In this document: positions 6,147 through 11,798 of the stretch, piece by piece
Numbering within the stretch: position 1 is the first letter of the stretch
How the letters are laid out: each line of letters starts with the position of its first letter
DNA from: an uncultured Collinsella sp.
GTDB lineage: Bacteria > Actinomycetota > Coriobacteriia > Coriobacteriales > Coriobacteriaceae
Assembly: GCA_902475445.1 (NCBI GenBank)
Contig: CABRZN010000057.1
Span: forward strand, 1 to 11,798
Length of the DNA: 11,798 nt
Reading direction: 5' to 3'
Translations under genes and position numbers: made by a program
Notes under the pieces: model-generated
Seen by the model: only the letters and a program-made list of their open reading frames with translations
Database searches by the model: none
What the model was told of the DNA's origin: nothing

Positions 6147-7445
6147 TTACTCGGCGTCCTTGGCAGTCTCGTCGACCTCGGTCACCTTGGCGTTCTCGAC
6201 CAGGTGATCGACGGCCTTGGAGCGACGGATGGACTCGCGGACGGCAGGCATGCGGCCATCGGCGATGAACTCGGCCTTGGAAGCCTCGACGTCCTTGACG
6301 CCAGCCTTCTCGAACTCGGCGTTGATGTCGTCCTCGGTGACCTCAATCTTGAGCTCACGGGCGAGAGCGTCGAGCGCCAGGGACTCACGGGCAACGTCGT
6401 TGGCCTGCTTGTGCAGGTCGCCGATGAACTGCTCCATGGTCAGGCCGGAAGCGGGCAGCCAGGTGTCCAGCGTCATGCCGCGGGCAGCGAGGTTGGACAG
6501 GAAGTTCTGGCCAAGCTCCTCAAAGACGGACTGCTCGTAGTCGGCGTCCATCTCGTCGAGCTGCAGGCGCTCGGCGAGAGCAGAGACGCAACGGTTCTCC
6601 TTCTCGGCCGGGAGGCGGGAAGCCTTGTCCTGCTCGATCTCGATCTTGATGGCGTCGCGCATAGCGTCGATGCTGTCGAAGCCAAAGTCAGACTTGACGA
6701 GCTCGTCGGTGAGCTCGGGGGTGTTGCGGACCTTGATGCCCTTGACGGTGACCTCGACGGTGTGGGTCTCGGCCTCCTCGCCCTCCTCGGCCTCGTCGGT
6801 CCAGGTGACGGACTTGACGTCGTCAACGTTGGCGCCGATCAGAGCCTCGTTGAACTCGGCGGGGTTGCTGTCGCTACCGGCGATGAGCATACGGCCCTCG
6901 GCGGCAAAGTTGTCGGCGTTCTCGACGGCCTTGAGGTCGACGGTAACGTAGTCCTCGGACTCGACAGAGCGGCCCTCGACGTCCTCGAAGGTGGCACGGT
7001 AGTTGAGGAGCATCTCGACCTGGTTGTTGATCTCGGACTCGGTGACCTCCGCAGGGGGCATCTCGATCTCGACAGCGTCGAAGGAGGAGAGCTCAGCGGC
7101 GGGACGCAGGGAGAACTCGACGGTGTAGGTGTAGTCCTCGTGATCCTTGGCGAGGTCGAGCTCCTTGTAGTCACCGCTCTTGGTGGGGACGATGTCCAGC
7201 TCGTTGAGGACGGCGGGCTCGTTGGCGGCGATCAGGTCGTTGGTGGCCTGAGCGAGGGTAGCCTCGGCGCCAAGAGCGGAATCGATGACCGGACGGGGAG
7301 CCTTGCCGGCACGGAAGCCCGGGAAGCGGTACTTCTTGGCGGTGTCCTTGTAGGCCTTCTTGATCGCGGCGTCGACGTCGGCGGCCGGGATGGTGACCGT
7401 AGCGGTGAGCTTGGCGTCCTTGACGTCAGAAGCGGTGATGTTCAA
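6147..7445 (-). CDS. tig: Trigger factor, ribosome-bound chaperone
   Basis: Trigger factor docks at the ribosome exit tunnel, shields nascent chains and has FKBP-type prolyl isomerase activity. The ribosome-docking loop GFRAGKAP falls at residues 43-50 with the start used here. The FKBP-like domain follows around 150-240 (YVTVDLKAV through VTVKGIKVR), with an acidic EEGEEAE insertion. The long helical C-terminal arm domain then runs to the end. The chosen start is TTG at 7445, because AGGAGG (7457 to 7452) lies exactly six bases upstream. This gives 432 residues and puts the docking loop at the same numbers as in E. coli, also 432 residues. GTG at 7448 or ATG at 7460 are alternatives; the ATG has the strong Shine-Dalgarno inside its own reading frame and none before it. 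It lies downstream of tRNA-Leu and upstream of clpP. Confidence 0.97.
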   Translation of the reverse strand: MNITASDVKDAKLTATVTIPAADVDAAIKKAYKDTAKKYRFPGFRAGKAPRPVIDSALGAEATLAQATNDLIAANEPAVLNELDIVPTKSGDYKELDLAKDHEDYTYTVEFSLRPAAELSSFDAVEIEMPPAEVTESEINNQVEMLLNYRATFEDVEGRSVESEDYVTVDLKAVENADNFAAEGRMLIAGSDSNPAEFNEALIGANVDDVKSVTWTDEAEEGEEAETHTVEVTVKGIKVRNTPELTDELVKSDFGFDSIDAMRDAIKIEIEQDKASRLPAEKENRCVSALAERLQLDEMDADYEQSVFEELGQNFLSNLAARGMTLDTWLPASGLTMEQFIGDLHKQANDVARESLALDALARELKIEVTEDDINAEFEKAGVKDVEASKAEFIADGRMPAVRESIRRSKAVDHLVENAKVTEVDETAKDAE

Positions 7446-7451
7446 CACGTT

Positions 7452-7457
7452 CCTCCT
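7452..7457 (-). promoter_or_regulatory. Strong ribosome binding site that decides the tig start
   Basis: The minus strand reads AGGAGG followed by AACGTGTTGAAC. The spacing is six bases to TTG at 7445 and three to GTG at 7448. The ATG at 7460 lies directly upstream of this site and has no ribosome binding site of its own, so initiation at TTG (or GTG) is favoured over the apparent ATG. Confidence 0.75.
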
Positions 7458-7512
7458 CATACTGCCCAGCTTATCTGAGGTGCTGGTACCTTTATGCAAC
7501 AAAGAGTCGCGA

Positions 7513-7524
7513 CGGCCGAAGCCG
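7513..7524 (-). terminator. Small UUCG hairpin after tRNA-Leu
   Basis: On the minus strand CGGC-TTCG-GCCG forms a four-base stem with a stable cUUCGg tetraloop, 12 bases after the CCA end. A further ACGCATCTGCGT mini-stem directly follows the CCA. The downstream sequence is only mildly T-rich (CTCTTTGTTG). It may help tRNA 3' processing or partial termination before tig. No separate tig promoter was clear, so read-through is possible. Confidence 0.3.
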
Positions 7525-7536
7525 ACGCAGATGCGT

Positions 7537-7620
7537 TGGTGCGGGCGAAAGGACTCGAACCTTCACGGGAATCCCACCAGAACCTAAATCTGGCGCGTCT
7601 ACCAATTCCGCCACGCCCGC
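7537..7620 (-). tRNA. tRNA-Leu(UAG), CCA encoded
   Basis: The minus strand folds as a class II tRNA. The acceptor stem GCGGGCG pairs with CGCCCGC. The anticodon stem CCAGA/TCTGG encloses the loop TTTAGGT with anticodon TAG (complement of 7584-7586), reading CUA and probably other CUN codons. The variable arm TGGGATTCCCG and the T-loop segment GGTTCGAGTCC are as expected for leucine tRNA. The discriminator is A (7540) and CCA is genomically encoded (7539 to 7537). Confidence 0.97.
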
Positions 7621-7639
7621 ATGAGCGCACAGACTAGGA

Positions 7640-7648
7640 ATGATAGCA
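7640..7648 (-). promoter_or_regulatory. Candidate extended -10 promoter for tRNA-Leu
   Basis: The minus strand reads TGCTATCAT (7648 to 7640), an extended -10 with TATCAT matching five of six consensus bases. It ends 19 bases before the tRNA 5' end, a normal distance for a short trimmed leader. No good -35 is seen 17 bases further upstream. It lies after the hairpin that ends the hydroxylase operon. Confidence 0.45.
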
Positions 7649-7707
7649 GATACGAACGACAAGCGCACGCACACGTTTTACAGGCTCACGACCTCACCAC
7701 GAGTGCG

Positions 7708-7731
7708 AAAGGCGGGGCGAGTTGCCCCGCC
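7708..7731 (-). terminator. Probable terminator of the molybdenum hydroxylase operon
   Basis: GGCGGGGC (7711-7718) and GCCCCGCC (7724-7731) form an all-G/C 8-bp stem with a five-base loop. On the minus strand the stem is followed by TTTCGC. The U-tract is short, but the stem is very stable and lies 30 bases after the stop codon of the large subunit, where a terminator is expected. Confidence 0.65.
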
Positions 7732-7760
7732 CCGCCCATTACGACTTGTTCGCCGACCCG

Positions 7761-10592
7761 CTACTCCCCCAGCAGGGCCTTCTCGGGCGTGATCGGCAGC
7801 GAGCGCACCTGGTGGCCGGTGGCGTGCGCCACGGCCGAGGCCACGGCGGCGAGCGGCGTGTTAATGACGACCTCGCCGATCGACTTGGCGCCAAACGGGC
7901 CCGTAGGCTCGTAGCTCGGCTCAAAGGCCACGCGAATACTGCCGATGTCCAGGCGCGTGGGCAGCTTGTAGCTCATAAAGTTGCCGGTGCGCAGGCGGCC
8001 GCGGTCGTCGTGCTCGACGATCTCGTAGAGCGCGTGGCCGATGCCCTGGGCAATGCCGCCCTCGGCCTGGACGCGCGCGAGCGCCTCGTTAATCACGGTG
8101 CCGCAGTCCACAGCCGCCGCGTAGTCCACCACAGTCACCTTGCCGGTGGCCTTGTCGACCTCGACCTCGGCAATGCCGGCCATAAACGGCGGAGGCGAAA
8201 CGGGCAGGCAGGCAGAAGCATGCGAGGTGAGCGCGTCGCCGCCCGCGATGTTCTTGACGCACAGGTTGGCAAAGTCGCGCAGCGTGAGGTAGCGGTTCTG
8301 CTCGCGCGCGGCGCGCTCGTCGGACAGACGCACGTACTGGCCATCGAAGACCACGTCGGCGGCGTCCACATCCCACATCTGGGCGGCCTTGGCACAAATC
8401 TTCTCACGCAGCTCGGTCGCGGCGTTCTTGGCGGCAAGGCCCGTCACGTAGGTACCGGAGCTCGCGTACGAACCGGCGTCGAACGGCGACACGTCGGTGT
8501 CCACGCCGCGCACCACGATCAGCGAGCTCTCCACGCCCAGCTCCTCGGCGGCAATCTGCGCCAGGATCGTGTCGACGCCCATGCCGTTATCGGTGGCGCC
8601 GGTGCCGATGGTAATGAAGCCGTCCTCTTCCAGGCGCATGTCGATGCCGGCGATATCAACGTTGGAAATGCCCGAGCCCTGCATGGTGAGCGCACAGCCC
8701 AGAGCACGCACGCGGTCGCCCAGGTCCACAGCCAGCGGCTTGTCGCGCCAGCCGATCATGTCCATCGCGCGCAGCAGGCAGCGGTCGAGCGCGCAGGCGT
8801 TGAGCTTCTCGTTGTAGTACTGCGGCATGATCTCGCCCTCGCGCACGATGTTCTTAAGGCGCAGGTCGGCGGGGTCCATGTGCAGCATGTCGGCAAGCTC
8901 GTTGACGGCGCTCTCCACGGCAAACTGGCCCTGGGTGGCACCGTAGCCGCGATACGCGCCGCCGCGGTTGGTATTGGTGTAGACGGCGTCCCAGCTAAAG
9001 CGGCTCGCCTTCACGTGGTTGTAGATGGGCAGGCTCTTGTGGCCCGACAGGCCGATCGTCGTGGTAGCGTGCTCGCCGTACGCACCGGCGTTGGACAGCG
9101 TATGCAGATCGATGGCCGTGATGGTGCCGTCGTTCATGGCGCCCAACTTGACGGTCATCTGCATCTGGTGGCGCGAGTTGCCCGCGGTGATGGTCTCCTC
9201 GCGGGTGTAGCAGCAGTAACTCGGACGGCCGGTCTGCTGCGTCACAAACGCAACGAAGATCTCGCAGCAGCCCGTCTGCTTGGAGCCAAAGCCGCCGCCG
9301 ATGCGCGGCTTAATGACCTGCACCTGCGACTGCGGAATGTCGAGCGACTGCGCGACCATGCGGCGCACGTGGAAGGGCACCTGCGTCGAGGTGGTCACGG
9401 AGATGCGCCCAAACGCGTCGGTCGTCGCGAAGGCGCGGAAGGTCTCCATGGGCGCGGTCTGCGTGGCCTGGCTGGTGTAGGTGCGCTCAAAGACGATGTC
9501 GCTCTGGGCGAAGGCCTCGTCCAGGTCGCCAAAATCGCTGGTACCGCTGCACACCAGGTTGCGCGGGACATCGCCGCCCTGCGGGAACATAAAGGTCACG
9601 TCGCCCTCGGGGTGGACCACGATATCGTTATCGAGTGCCCGGGTAAAGTCGAGCAGGGGCTCGAGCACCTCATAGTCGACCTTGATGAGCTTGAGCGCCT
9701 TGTCGGCAGCCTCCTCGGTCTCGGCAGCGACGATCGCCACCTCCTCGTTTTGGTAGCGCACAAGGTTCTCGAGAATCAAACGGTCGTAGGGACTCGGCTG
9801 CGGATAGCTCTGACCGGCGATAGTAAAGCGGCGCTTGGGCACGTCCTCGTAAGTGTAGACGCCCACGACGCCGGGCACCTTCAGGGCGCGCGACGTATCG
9901 ATAGAGCGGATCTTGGCGCGGGCATAGGGGCTGCGCTTGAGTTTGACGATCAGGGCCCCGGCGGGCACCATATCGCCCGTGTAGACGGGACGGCCCTCGA
10001 GCAGCGCCTTCGAGTCCTTCTTGGGCTGCTTATGGGTGATCTGCTTGTACGAGACACCGTCGCAGCTGGTGTCGTTGACCGGCAGTTCGGGCATCTCAAA
10101 GCCCACCTGCACGCCGGACTCGTTGAGGAAGCGGACAATGGCGCGCAGCTGGCTCTCGTAGCCGCTGCAACGGCAGAGGTTGCCGGCGAGCTGGCGCGAC
10201 AGCTCCTCGCGCGTGGCGACGAGGCTCGGGTCCTCCTTGGCGGCGCGGGCAAGCGCCAGCACGTTCATGATAAGGCCGGGGGCGCAAAAACCGCACTGCT
10301 CGGCGCCTTCGGCAGCCATCGCGCGGGCAAGCGCCTCGGACTCGGCCTTGAGACCCTCGAGCGTGGTGATGGTGTGGCCCTCAACGCGGGCGGCGGGAAC
10401 CGAGCAGCTCAGCACCGGGTCGCCGTCGAGCCACACCGTGCACAGGCCGCAGTTGGTGGTCTCGCAGGCGCAGCGCACCGACGCACAGCCCTGCTCGCGC
10501 AGCAGCGCAAAGAGCATAGTGTCGGGGGCAATCTGAACCTTGACCTTACGGCCGTTGAGCGTAAAGGAAAGATCGATGAGTTTGGTAGCCAT
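7761..10592 (-). CDS. Fused [2Fe-2S]/molybdopterin subunit of an XdhD-like molybdenum hydroxylase
   Basis: This enzyme of the xanthine dehydrogenase family probably hydroxylates a purine or other N-heterocycle. The 943 residues join an iron-sulphur module (about 1-160) to the two aldehyde oxidase/xanthine dehydrogenase domains. The plant-ferredoxin cluster uses C43, C48, C51 and C63. The second cluster uses C100 and C103 (CGFCAPG) with C140 and C142 (CRC). The cofactor loop IGGGFGSKQ has GGGFG at 432-436, and the catalytic glutamate is E907 in GPFGAKSIGE. Architecture and segments such as FDAGSYASSGT and the C-terminal TPEK recall E. coli XdhD (956 residues), whose group is linked to selenium-dependent molybdenum hydroxylases. 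Here, as I recall the E. coli protein, the cluster cysteines are better preserved. Two vicinal Cys pairs (442-443, 460-461) are notable. Its ATG overlaps the stop codon of the FAD subunit (TAATG). No maturation gene lies in the window; the substrate is unknown. Confidence 0.9.
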   Translation of the reverse strand: MATKLIDLSFTLNGRKVKVQIAPDTMLFALLREQGCASVRCACETTNCGLCTVWLDGDPVLSCSVPAARVEGHTITTLEGLKAESEALARAMAAEGAEQCGFCAPGLIMNVLALARAAKEDPSLVATREELSRQLAGNLCRCSGYESQLRAIVRFLNESGVQVGFEMPELPVNDTSCDGVSYKQITHKQPKKDSKALLEGRPVYTGDMVPAGALIVKLKRSPYARAKIRSIDTSRALKVPGVVGVYTYEDVPKRRFTIAGQSYPQPSPYDRLILENLVRYQNEEVAIVAAETEEAADKALKLIKVDYEVLEPLLDFTRALDNDIVVHPEGDVTFMFPQGGDVPRNLVCSGTSDFGDLDEAFAQSDIVFERTYTSQATQTAPMETFRAFATTDAFGRISVTTSTQVPFHVRRMVAQSLDIPQSQVQVIKPRIGGGFGSKQTGCCEIFVAFVTQQTGRPSYCCYTREETITAGNSRHQMQMTVKLGAMNDGTITAIDLHTLSNAGAYGEHATTTIGLSGHKSLPIYNHVKASRFSWDAVYTNTNRGGAYRGYGATQGQFAVESAVNELADMLHMDPADLRLKNIVREGEIMPQYYNEKLNACALDRCLLRAMDMIGWRDKPLAVDLGDRVRALGCALTMQGSGISNVDIAGIDMRLEEDGFITIGTGATDNGMGVDTILAQIAAEELGVESSLIVVRGVDTDVSPFDAGSYASSGTYVTGLAAKNAATELREKICAKAAQMWDVDAADVVFDGQYVRLSDERAAREQNRYLTLRDFANLCVKNIAGGDALTSHASACLPVSPPPFMAGIAEVEVDKATGKVTVVDYAAAVDCGTVINEALARVQAEGGIAQGIGHALYEIVEHDDRGRLRTGNFMSYKLPTRLDIGSIRVAFEPSYEPTGPFGAKSIGEVVINTPLAAVASAVAHATGHQVRSLPITPEKALLGE

Positions 10593-11506
10593 TAGCGCAC
10601 CTCGCTAGAATCGACGCCGGGCACGCGGCGGCAGGAATACTCGTCCGTGGCAAACTTAGGAATCTGCACGGTCTCGAGCTCGCGGGCAAGCGCGGCAGAA
10701 AGCTCGATGCCGGCGGCACGACGCACGGCCTGGACGGCGAGCGGTGCCGAGATGCGACGGCGGTACTCGACCGAGCCCCACAGGTTGGTTCCGTAGCTCA
10801 GGGCACGCACGGATGCAGCAAGGGCGCGAAGCTCGTCCTCGGAAGGCTGCTCGCTGGAAAGGCCACATGCCTCGCCCTGCAGCAAGGTAGCGCGCAGCGG
10901 GCGGGCGCCCACGGTGACGTGCCAGCTGTTGTCCCACCAGGCGGCGGTGACGTTTAAGGAGGGGAAGTCGGTCGCGGCCTTGCGCACGGCCTCGTAGCTC
11001 GCGCGGTAATCGTGCTTGACGACCACGACATGCTCGATCACGTCACGTACGTAGCCCATGTCCACGAACTCCGCGAGCGGCACGCGACCGGCGCCCGTCA
11101 GCTCAACATAGGAATCGAGCGCCAGGAAAGCCGAGAGCACGTCCGAGAAGCCAAAGCGGCCGTAGATGCTGCCGCCCACCGTAGCGGTATTGCGCAGCTG
11201 CACACCCACGATGTCGTGGACGGCGAACTCAAAGACATTGTTGACAAGCGCGTTGAGCCCGGCATGGCGCTCGAGCTGGCGCAGGGTGCACATGGCACCG
11301 ATGCGAAACTCGGTCTCGGTCTCCTCGATCTGATCGAGTCCGCAGGCCGAAAGGTCAATCGCCGTCGCGACGCGACGCGAACCCAGGCGCATCCAAATGC
11401 CACCGCCCACAATCTTGTTATTGCGGTTCTTCTGTAAGAGCTCATAGGCTTCGGCCGCGTTTCCAACACGGACGTAGGTACCGAACTTGAGCACGTTCTC
11501 CCCCAT
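10592..11506 (-). CDS. FAD-binding subunit of the molybdenum hydroxylase (YgfM/CoxM-like)
   Basis: This is the electron-exit subunit: it holds FAD and passes electrons from the iron-sulphur clusters of the partner encoded next to it to an acceptor such as NAD. The 304 residues match the FAD_binding_5 domain followed by the CO-dehydrogenase flavoprotein C-terminal domain. The first glycine loop is VGGG at 33-36, and the second is NTATVGG at 106-112 followed by S113 and D122. The usual AGGTD and GGNI texts are altered to VGGGIW and GGSIYGRFGFSD, as in the divergent YgfM branch. The ATG at 11506 has only AAGAG close by. A GTG at 11494, three bases after GGGGGAG, is an alternative start that would drop four residues. 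It is the first gene of a two-gene operon, preceded by the gdhA terminator. Confidence 0.88.
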   Translation of the reverse strand: MGENVLKFGTYVRVGNAAEAYELLQKNRNNKIVGGGIWMRLGSRRVATAIDLSACGLDQIEETETEFRIGAMCTLRQLERHAGLNALVNNVFEFAVHDIVGVQLRNTATVGGSIYGRFGFSDVLSAFLALDSYVELTGAGRVPLAEFVDMGYVRDVIEHVVVVKHDYRASYEAVRKAATDFPSLNVTAAWWDNSWHVTVGARPLRATLLQGEACGLSSEQPSEDELRALAASVRALSYGTNLWGSVEYRRRISAPLAVQAVRRAAGIELSAALARELETVQIPKFATDEYSCRRVPGVDSSEVR

Positions 11507-11530
11507 CTCTTCACTTGTCCAGTACTTTTA

Positions 11531-11539
11531 AGTGTACCA
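11531..11539 (-). promoter_or_regulatory. Candidate extended -10 promoter of the hydroxylase operon
   Basis: The minus strand reads TGGTACACT (11539 to 11531): TGN then TACACT, four of six matches to the -10 consensus. No -35 is convincing. A start near 11524 would leave a leader of about 18 nt before the FAD subunit ATG. It lies downstream of the gdhA terminator, as expected for an independent operon. Pattern evidence only. Confidence 0.35.
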
Positions 11540-11601
11540 AACGAGGGGGCATAGCTCGTGTCGGGACAAAATGAACCGTTTTCCTCCGTCGCATGCGGAT
11601 C

Positions 11602-11636
11602 AAAAAAGGCTCCCAGCCAAGATGACTGGGAGCCTT
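11602..11636 (-). terminator. Intrinsic terminator of gdhA
   Basis: AAGGCTCCCAG (11606-11616) and CTGGGAGCCTT (11626-11636) form a perfect 11-bp stem with a nine-base loop. On the minus strand a run of six T follows (complement of 11602-11607). It begins 24 bases after the gdhA stop codon and separates gdhA from the hydroxylase operon. Confidence 0.92.
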
Positions 11637-11660
11637 ATCAATGCTATGTCAAGCGAAGAT

Positions 11661-11798
11661 TTAGCAGACACCCTGGGCGAGCATGGCATCGGCGACCTTC
11701 AGGAAGCCGGCGATGTTGGCGCCCATAACGAAGTTGCCCTCCTGGCCGTACTCCTTGGCGGTGTCGTCCACATTGTGGAACATGCCGCGCATGAGCTG
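11661..11798 (-). CDS. gdhA: NADP-type glutamate dehydrogenase, C-terminal end (partial)
   Basis: GdhA makes glutamate from 2-oxoglutarate and ammonium with NADPH in the cytoplasm. Only the last 45 codons and the TAA stop are inside the window. The translated tail contains FVMGANIAGFLKVADAMLAQ and ends in GVC. This matches the C-terminus of hexameric GdhA proteins (the E. coli enzyme ends in a near-identical GANIAGFVKVADAMLAQG). The catalytic and nucleotide-binding parts lie beyond the window edge, so cofactor preference is inferred from family resemblance. Confidence 0.9.
   Translation of the reverse strand, partial: QLMRGMFHNVDDTAKEYGQEGNFVMGANIAGFLKVADAMLAQGVC

Noticed and set aside
7446..7620. 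tRNA-Leu as an integration site for the hydroxylase operon
   Set aside because: The tRNA 3' end faces tig, not the operon, and no duplicate of the tRNA end or integrase gene is present in the window.
7722..10595. A 957-codon open frame on the plus strand, antisense to the hydroxylase large subunit
   Set aside because: Its translation is low-complexity (rich in Ala, Arg, Gly, His, Val) with no family motif, and it lies exactly over a gene with all catalytic residues. Strong G/C third-position bias removes TTA, CTA and TCA codons and so leaves the opposite frame open.
1..11798. CRISPR array, insertion sequence, toxin-antitoxin or defence genes
   Set aside because: No regularly spaced repeats, transposase-like frames or small paired genes were seen; every long gene is accounted for by housekeeping or hydroxylase functions.

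Overview
The window is about 11.8 kb of GC-rich chromosomal DNA in which every gene lies on the minus strand. Protein character, strong G/C preference at third codon positions and gene order (tig, clpP, clpX, valS, folC) point to a Coriobacteriia member of the Actinomycetota, most likely Collinsella or a close gut relative. That assignment is recognition from the translated proteins, not a database result.

In transcription order (high to low coordinates) the window reads as follows. The last 45 codons of an NADP-type glutamate dehydrogenase (gdhA) end in a strong intrinsic terminator. Next is a two-gene molybdenum-hydroxylase operon: an FAD-binding subunit, then a 943-residue protein fusing the two [2Fe-2S] domains to the molybdopterin domain. 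The two genes are coupled by a TAATG overlap and end at a GC-rich terminator-like hairpin. Then come a tRNA-Leu(UAG), trigger factor (tig), clpP and clpX (one base apart, closed by a textbook terminator), valyl-tRNA synthetase (valS) behind a structured leader, and the first 265 codons of folC, which run off the window start.

Functionally there are two blocks. The block from tig to folC is housekeeping: chaperone for nascent chains, ClpXP protease, tRNA charging and folate polyglutamylation. It matches the gene order known from other Actinomycetota, but with one clpP instead of the clpP1-clpP2 pair. The hydroxylase block is accessory metabolism. The large subunit resembles Escherichia coli XdhD and the selenium-dependent molybdenum hydroxylase group, so purine (xanthine or hypoxanthine) or other N-heterocycle hydroxylation is the best guess; the substrate is not shown by the sequence.

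No intergenic gap exceeds 300 bases. The most unexplained non-coding DNA is the 246-base valS-folC gap, which holds a roughly 99-nt imperfect palindrome and several further hairpins. The valS leader also carries a hairpin that hides a Shine-Dalgarno/ATG look-alike just upstream of the true ribosome binding site. No mobile element, CRISPR array or new defence-type system was seen.
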